Source of the DNA: an uncultured Collinsella sp. | Lineage (GTDB): Bacteria; Actinomycetota; Coriobacteriia; Coriobacteriales; Coriobacteriaceae | Assembly (NCBI GenBank): GCA_902491565.1 | Contig: CABUIE010000002.1 | Span: 62,001 to 126,000 of the forward strand | Length of the DNA stretch: 64,000 nt | Direction of reading: 5' to 3' | Shown: positions 59,488-64,000 of the stretch, in pieces | How the letters are laid out: the number at the start of each line of letters is the position of its first letter | Numbering within the stretch: the stretch's first letter is position 1 | Notes under the pieces: generated by a model | Seen by the model: the letters and a program-made list of their open reading frames with translations, nothing else | Databases searched by the model: none | What the model was told of the DNA's origin: nothing | Made by a program: the position numbers and the translations under genes

Positions 59488-61404
59488 ATGGAAGAGGCCT
59501 ATCGTCAAGCACGCAAGCGCGGCGAGCAGGGACGCCGTCGCGCCATCAGCCAAAGCGAGCACCCGTACCTTACGGACCTCGACAGCCTCGTTGCCCAGCT
59601 CCCCTTAGGTCAGCGAGAGAATGTCGGCCTAAGGGATATTCCGCTCGAAATGGTCGTCGGCACAGTCACCAAAGGCCGTCAGTCCGCCTTTTCATGCAAC
59701 TTTATGCCCCTGCTGCCGTTTAACACTGAGTTCGCCCGCAAGTGGTCCAACCTCTACGACATCCAGGTAACCGAGGGCTATCGCGATCCCATCATCGTCA
59801 CCGAGTTCATGCATCGGTTCTATGTCCAGGAAGGCAACAAACGCGTCAGTGTCCTCAAATTCCTGGACGCTCCAACGGTTTCGGCCAGGGTCACCCGTCT
59901 CTACCCCGGCACATGGGATTCCGTCGAAAGCCGCCTGTACGGTGAATTCTGCGCGTTTTGGCGCGTCTGCCCCCTATACGAAATCGAGTTCTCGCGTGAG
60001 GGAAGCTACGAGACGCTCGCCAAGATGCTCGGTCGGAACCTTATCGAAAAATGGCCGCAGAAAAAGGTCGACTACCTGCGCCACACCTTCCTGCTCTTTA
60101 AGCGCGCCTACCTTCGCGCAGGCGGCGACCACCTGGACATTACGCCCACCGACGCCATGCTCGTCTACCTCAATGTGTACAACCAGGACCGCCTGCTGGA
60201 TACGCCGACGGATATCGTCGTAAACCGCCTGTGCAAGATTTGGCGCGAGCTGGTCATTGCCGGCAAAAACGACGAGGACAAGGTCGATCTTGTCGAAGCG
60301 CCGAGCGTCGATGAGGAGGAGTCGCCCGCCAAGTCCACCTCCGGCGTGCTCAACTTCTTTATGGGCAAGACTGTCTATTCGGCGGCCAACCCCCTGCGTA
60401 TCGCCTTTATCCATGAGTTCCCCTGTGCGGCGTCGAGCTGGGACAGTCTGCACGACCAAGGACGTCAGTATCTCGATGAGCACTTTGACGGTATCGTGCG
60501 CACCGAGGCGTTCGAAGACTGTCACGATCCGGACGTGTTCTACGCCGCCGTGGAAACGGCTGTCAAACATGGAGACAACGTCATCTTCTCGACCTCGCAC
60601 CGCCTGATGGAATACACGCTCAGAGCTGCCGTTGAGTATCCCCAGGTTCGGTTCCTTAACTGCTCTATCGGCCTTCCCCACCAAAGCGTCCGTTCGTACT
60701 TTGGCAAGATGTACGAGGCCAAGTTCCTCCTGGGCGCCCTTGCCGCCAGCATGGCGGACAACCATCGCATCGGCTACCACGCGTCGGTCTTCGCATCCGG
60801 CGCGCTCAGCGAGATCAATGCCTTTGCCATCGGTGCCTCGCTGCTCGACCCCCGCGCGCAAATTATCCTCACCTGGGGCGATGTGCCCGCCGGCGGTCTC
60901 GCCGAGGCCATGTGCCGCGAAGGCGTGAGCGTCATGACCGGCGCTGACATGTCAAAGTCGCTCGAAGACCCTACGGCCTACGGACTCCACCGCCTGGTCG
61001 ATGGCAAGGTTACCGGCATCGCCATGCCGGTATGGAACTGGGGCCGTTACTACGAGCTCATCGTTCGCAGCCTTCTGCACGGCACGTGGGACGAGACCAG
61101 CGATGACAACCAAGTGCGCGCCGTCAACTACTGGTACGGCATGAGCTCCGGCGTTATCGACATCCGTTACGCTCCGGGCCTACCCTACCAGACGCGCAAA
61201 CTCGTGCAGTTGCTCCGCAACGGCATTGTCGAGGGATCCATCAACCCCTTTGGCGGCGAGCTCCACAGTCAGAACGGCGTGGTACAGATCGAAGGCTTCC
61301 CTCCGCTGCCGAGCACGCAGATTGTCGAGATGAATTGGCTGGCGGATAACGTGGTAGGCACCATTCCGCAGCTCGACGATGAGCCGAAAGTCCCTGCCCT
61401 ATGA
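59488..61404 (+). CDS. Cytoplasmic BMP-domain protein with N-terminal ParB-like domain
   Basis: The 638-residue protein has no signal peptide. Residues 1-130 contain a ParB/sulfiredoxin-like pattern (NVGLRDIPLEMVVGT, EGYRDPIIVTEFMHRFYVQEGNKRVSVLKFL). From about residue 303 a periplasmic-binding fold of the BMP/PnrA type follows (RIAFIHEFPCAASSWDSLHDQGRQ, then FLNCSIG and AIGASLLDPRAQI). BMP domains usually bind purine nucleosides as secreted lipoproteins, so a cytoplasmic fusion suggests intracellular sensing. A linker with acidic residues (260-300) joins the parts. It overlaps the metallophosphatase gene by four bases. Confidence 0.75.
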   Translation: MEEAYRQARKRGEQGRRRAISQSEHPYLTDLDSLVAQLPLGQRENVGLRDIPLEMVVGTVTKGRQSAFSCNFMPLLPFNTEFARKWSNLYDIQVTEGYRDPIIVTEFMHRFYVQEGNKRVSVLKFLDAPTVSARVTRLYPGTWDSVESRLYGEFCAFWRVCPLYEIEFSREGSYETLAKMLGRNLIEKWPQKKVDYLRHTFLLFKRAYLRAGGDHLDITPTDAMLVYLNVYNQDRLLDTPTDIVVNRLCKIWRELVIAGKNDEDKVDLVEAPSVDEEESPAKSTSGVLNFFMGKTVYSAANPLRIAFIHEFPCAASSWDSLHDQGRQYLDEHFDGIVRTEAFEDCHDPDVFYAAVETAVKHGDNVIFSTSHRLMEYTLRAAVEYPQVRFLNCSIGLPHQSVRSYFGKMYEAKFLLGALAASMADNHRIGYHASVFASGALSEINAFAIGASLLDPRAQIILTWGDVPAGGLAEAMCREGVSVMTGADMSKSLEDPTAYGLHRLVDGKVTGIAMPVWNWGRYYELIVRSLLHGTWDETSDDNQVRAVNYWYGMSSGVIDIRYAPGLPYQTRKLVQLLRNGIVEGSINPFGGELHSQNGVVQIEGFPPLPSTQIVEMNWLADNVVGTIPQLDDEPKVPAL

Positions 61405-62111
61405 AAATCCTTGCCATAGCCGATACCGAAGAACGATGCCTTTGGGAGTGCTTTCGCAAGGAACGCTTTGAGGGCGTCGACCTGATTTTGTCCGCCGGCG
61501 ATCTGGACCCGGACTATCTTGAGTTTTTGGTTACGGTCATCAACAAACCGCTCATCTACGTGCGCGGCAATCACGATGACCGCTACGCACGTCATGCACC
61601 GGGTGGATGTATCTGCGTAGAGGACAGCGTGTACACGTACCGAGGGATTCGCATTGCGGGCCTTGGCGGGTCCATGCGTTATCGCGACGGCGCCAACATG
61701 TACACCGAACGCGAGATGTCCAAGCGCATGCGTAAGCTGTCGCGTAAGGTTAGGATGGTCGGCGGGTGCGACATTCTGCTTACCCATGCACCCGCCGCCG
61801 GTATGGGTGATCTGGACGATCTGCCGCATCGAGGATTCGAGTGTTTTAACACAGCACTCGAATCCTGGAATCCCGACTACATGGTGCACGGGCATGTGCA
61901 CCAAAGCTACGGTTGCGATTTTCAGCGCGAGCGTCAGCATGTGTGTGGAACGACGATCATCAACGCCTGCGGCTATACGCAGTTTGAGCTCGACCAGACG
62001 CACTACCCCATCCGCGGCTGGCAAGCAGCTTGGCTCAACTCACAAACCATGCGCCGCGAGCTCAAACGCCACGAAGCCATCGAGTCTTCAACAGCCAGAA
62101 CACCCTGGTAA
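61401..62111 (+). CDS. Metallophosphoesterase
   Basis: The 236-residue calcineurin-like phosphoesterase has ILAIADTEE (Asp7 of the first motif; the usual D-x-H reads D-T-E), LSAGDLDPDYL, the bridging YVRGNHDDR, LLTHAPA and VHGHVHQSYG. The change of the first-motif His to Glu is notable but occurs in parts of the superfamily. The ATGA overlap with the BMP-domain gene implies coupled translation and a joint function. The substrate is unknown. Confidence 0.85.
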   Translation: MKILAIADTEERCLWECFRKERFEGVDLILSAGDLDPDYLEFLVTVINKPLIYVRGNHDDRYARHAPGGCICVEDSVYTYRGIRIAGLGGSMRYRDGANMYTEREMSKRMRKLSRKVRMVGGCDILLTHAPAAGMGDLDDLPHRGFECFNTALESWNPDYMVHGHVHQSYGCDFQRERQHVCGTTIINACGYTQFELDQTHYPIRGWQAAWLNSQTMRRELKRHEAIESSTARTPW

Positions 62112-62112
62112 C

Positions 62113-62150
62113 CACCATAAAGGGGACACTGTCCCCTTTATGGTGCTTTT
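62113..62150 (+). terminator. Terminator after the metallophosphoesterase gene
   Basis: The 15-base perfect arms CACCATAAAGGGGAC/GTCCCCTTTATGGTG with an ACT loop are followed by CTTTT. The GGGGACACTGTCCCC centre links it to the GGGACAG repeats. Confidence 0.85.
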
Positions 62151-62161
62151 GACGCGATAGC

Positions 62162-62200
62162 AAGAAACCCGGTCCTGCACAAGGCAGAACCGGGTTTCTT
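62162..62200 (-). terminator. Terminator of the rplKA operon
   Basis: AAGAAACCCGGT/ACCGGGTTTCTT arms lie about 40 bases after the rplA stop on the minus strand. The symmetric T/A tracts allow it to work in both directions between the convergent operons. Confidence 0.85.
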
Positions 62201-62236
62201 TAGCAATGCTTGCTGTACTCAGGCAGTAACTAGCAG

Positions 62237-62944
62237 TTACTCAGCCAGGAAGTCACGCTGGACAGCGGGATCGACCTTGACGCCAGGGCCCATGGTGGAA
62301 GACACGGAGATGGACTTGACGTACTTGCCCTTAGCAGAAGAGGGCTTGACGCGCAGAATCTCGGTGTACAGGGCAGCGTAGTTCTCGACAAGCTGCTGCT
62401 CAGAGAAGGACTTCTTGCCCAGGGGCACGTGGCAGATGCCGTAGCGGTCGGCGCGGTACTCAACGCGTCCAGCCTTGAGCTCGGAGACCATCTTGGCGAC
62501 GTCCATGGTCACGGTGCCGAGCTTGGGGTTCGGCATGAGGCCACGGGGACCAAGGATCTTACCGATGCGGCCAACCTTGGCCATCATGTTCGGCGTAGCG
62601 ATAGCGGCGTCGAAGTTGATCTCGCCCTTCTGAATCTGGGCGACGAGCTCGTCGGAACCGATGATGTCGGCGCCGGCAGCCTCAGCCTCACGGGCCTTCT
62701 CGCCCTCGGCGAAGACGGCAACACGAACGGTCTTGCCGGTGCCGTGGGGCAGGGAGATGGAACCACGGATGTTCTGGTCAGCCTTACGAGTATCGATGCC
62801 CAGACGGAAGTGAGCCTCGACGGTCTCGTCGAACTTGGCGGTGTCGAGCTCCTTGATGAGCTTGGCAGCCTGAAGGGGGGTGTAGAGCGTGGCGCGGTCG
62901 ATCTTCTCGGCAGCGGCGTTATAGCTCTTACCATGCTTAGCCAT
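62237..62944 (-). CDS. rplA: 50S ribosomal protein L1
   Basis: L1 forms the L1 stalk near the E site and can repress its own mRNA. The start is the ATG of MAKHGKSYNAAAEKID, eight bases after AGGAGG; an ATG at 62950 is only two bases from that site. The 235-residue protein has GTGKTVRVAVFAEGEKAREA and GPRGLMPNPKLGTV. It follows rplK by 117 bases, and a terminator separates it from the accessory genes. Confidence 0.97.
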   Translation of the reverse strand: MAKHGKSYNAAAEKIDRATLYTPLQAAKLIKELDTAKFDETVEAHFRLGIDTRKADQNIRGSISLPHGTGKTVRVAVFAEGEKAREAEAAGADIIGSDELVAQIQKGEINFDAAIATPNMMAKVGRIGKILGPRGLMPNPKLGTVTMDVAKMVSELKAGRVEYRADRYGICHVPLGKKSFSEQQLVENYAALYTEILRVKPSSAKGKYVKSISVSSTMGPGVKVDPAVQRDFLAE

Positions 62945-63061
62945 GTGCATTACCTCCTGTGGTTAAACGGGCGTGAGCCCTCCCACATCGTATCGTGTGC
63001 CCTATTGCACACATTTAACGGGCGCCCCGGTCGGAGCACCCGCCGTTACCATAAGAAATCG

Positions 63062-63490
63062 CTACTCAGCGATGGTGACGCCCATGGAACGGGCGGTACC
63101 GGCGATGATCTTCTTGGCGGCGTCAATGTCGTTGGCATTGAGGTCCGGCATCTTGATCTCGGCGATCTTGGTGAGCTGCTCCTGGGAGAGCTGACCAACC
63201 TTGTCAGCCTGGGGCTTAGCGGAACCAGACTTGAGGTTCAGCTCCTTCTTGATAAGGTGAGCCGCCGGCGGGGTCTTGGTGATGAAGGAGAAGGACTTGT
63301 CCTCGTAGACAGAGATCTCAACGGGGATGATGTCACCCTTCTTGTCCTGCGTCTCGGCGTTAAAGGCCTGGCAGAACTGCATGATGTTCACGCCAGCAGC
63401 GCCCAGGGCGGGGCCGACGGGAGGAGCGGGGTTTGCTGCACCAGCAGGAATCTGGAGCTTAATGACGTTGGCAACCTTCTTCTCAGCCAT
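63062..63490 (-). CDS. rplK: 50S ribosomal protein L11
   Basis: L11 binds the GTPase-associated centre of 23S rRNA and is needed for the stringent response. The start MAEKKVANVIKLQIPAG follows AAAGGA at six bases. The 142-residue protein has the PAPPVGPALGAAGVNIMQFC and C-terminal MPDLNANDIDAAKKIIAGTARSMG regions in parts. It lies 120 bases downstream of nusG. Confidence 0.97.
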   Translation of the reverse strand: MAEKKVANVIKLQIPAGAANPAPPVGPALGAAGVNIMQFCQAFNAETQDKKGDIIPVEISVYEDKSFSFITKTPPAAHLIKKELNLKSGSAKPQADKVGQLSQEQLTKIAEIKMPDLNANDIDAAKKIIAGTARSMGVTIAE

Positions 63491-63610
63491 GGTCATTCCT
63501 TTCGAATCACGAGTGTGAAGTACTTGCTATATCGTAAGCACGCACGTGTTAGAAGCACTCCTGAGATGAGCAGTCACAGAAGAAGCACGCTCGCGCGAAC
63601 GGACGAAAAC

Positions 63611-64000
63611 TTAAGCGATGACAGCGACCTGGTTAAAGTCGAGCTCGACCGGCGTCTCGCGGCCAAAGATCATCAGCGTGACCTTGAGCTTGCCAGCCTC
63701 GGTGTTAACCTCGGAGACCTTGCCATCAAAGTCGGTAAGCGGGCCATCGGTGACGCGGACGGACGTACCGACCTCAATATCAACCGAGGTGCGCTTGGGC
63801 GAATCGCCCTTACCGGGACGACGAGTCATCTTGTTGTACTCGTCGCGGGAAAGCGGAGCGGGCTTGCCGTTGCCGCCTAGGAAACCGGTGACGCCAGGCG
63901 TGTTACGAACACACGTCCAAGCATCGTCATCCATCTCCATGCGGACCAGGACATAACCCGGGAAGATCTTGGAATCCTTGGTCTCACGCTTGCCACCCTC
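63611..64000 (-). CDS. nusG: Transcription termination/antitermination protein NusG (5' end outside window)
   Basis: NusG binds RNA polymerase and links it to Rho or to S10 in the ribosome. Visible are the end of the NGN domain (KIFPGYVLVRME, WTCVRNTPGVTGFLGG) and the KOW domain (GTSVRVTDGPLTDFDGKVSEV). The reading frame continues through the right edge at 64000, so about 130 C-terminal codons are seen. Gene order nusG-rplK-rplA is standard. Confidence 0.95.
   Translation of the reverse strand, partial: EGGKRETKDSKIFPGYVLVRMEMDDDAWTCVRNTPGVTGFLGGNGKPAPLSRDEYNKMTRRPGKGDSPKRTSVDIEVGTSVRVTDGPLTDFDGKVSEVNTEAGKLKVTLMIFGRETPVELDFNQVAVIA

Overview
The window is chromosomal DNA from a high-GC bacterium. 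The gene content and protein sequences point to the Coriobacteriia, most likely a Collinsella-type gut actinobacterium. That assignment is an inference from gene order, protein style and genus recall, not from a database match. Coding density is high. No rRNA, tRNA, CRISPR array, transposase or phage gene was seen.

The backbone is the ribosomal protein / RNA polymerase supercluster on the minus strand, so transcription runs from high to low coordinates: nusG-rplK-rplA (64.0-62.2 kb), rplJ-rplL (35.0-34.0), rpoB-rpoC (32.5-24.5), rpsL-rpsG-fusA-rpsJ (22.0-18.6), then rplC-D-W-B-rpsS-rplV-rpsC-rplP-rpmC (4.7-0). In many bacteria these genes are contiguous. Here order and strand are kept, but the series is interrupted four times: 27 kb of accessory genes between rplA and rplJ, galU between rplL and rpoB, an ECF sigma/anti-sigma pair between rpoC and rpsL, and 14 kb between rpsJ and rplC. 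tuf does not follow fusA.

Between rpsJ and rplC lies a complete type II fatty acid locus: fabH-acpP-fabK-fabD-fabG-fabF-accB-fabZ-accC-accDA, in the order known from streptococci and lactobacilli, with accD and accA fused. A divergent birA would biotinylate AccB. A PTS EIIC, a CDF metal transporter and a histidine phosphatase follow. The 35-62 kb stretch carries an aminotransferase, a DNA-deoxyinosine glycosylase, a GH13 enzyme, an MFS exporter, a GH4/RpiR/PTS-EIICB sugar locus, a fused FeoA-FeoB, an esterase, an EIIA-Glc, asnS, a WYL regulator, a three-gene ABC importer, a wall-anchored nucleotidase, an MscS channel, and a ParB-like/BMP-domain protein overlapping a metallophosphatase.

The most unusual material is non-coding. 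Four large hairpin elements (A 4945-5109, B 22205-22397, C 24221-24414, D 35211-35415) share a core of about 67 nt that itself contains a covarying stem-loop. The core is enclosed by 32-49 bp inverted arms whose outer sequence differs at each locus but stays almost perfectly self-complementary. They lie upstream of the rplC, rpsL, ECF-sigma and rplJ promoters, at three of the four breaks in the ribosomal supercluster. B and C are direct repeats bracketing the sigma/anti-sigma module. Other notable points are an alpha-CTD-like domain near the C terminus of RpoC, a shared promoter-region motif upstream of rplC, rplB and rpsL, an L10 leader with attenuator, and two other families of dispersed hairpin repeats.
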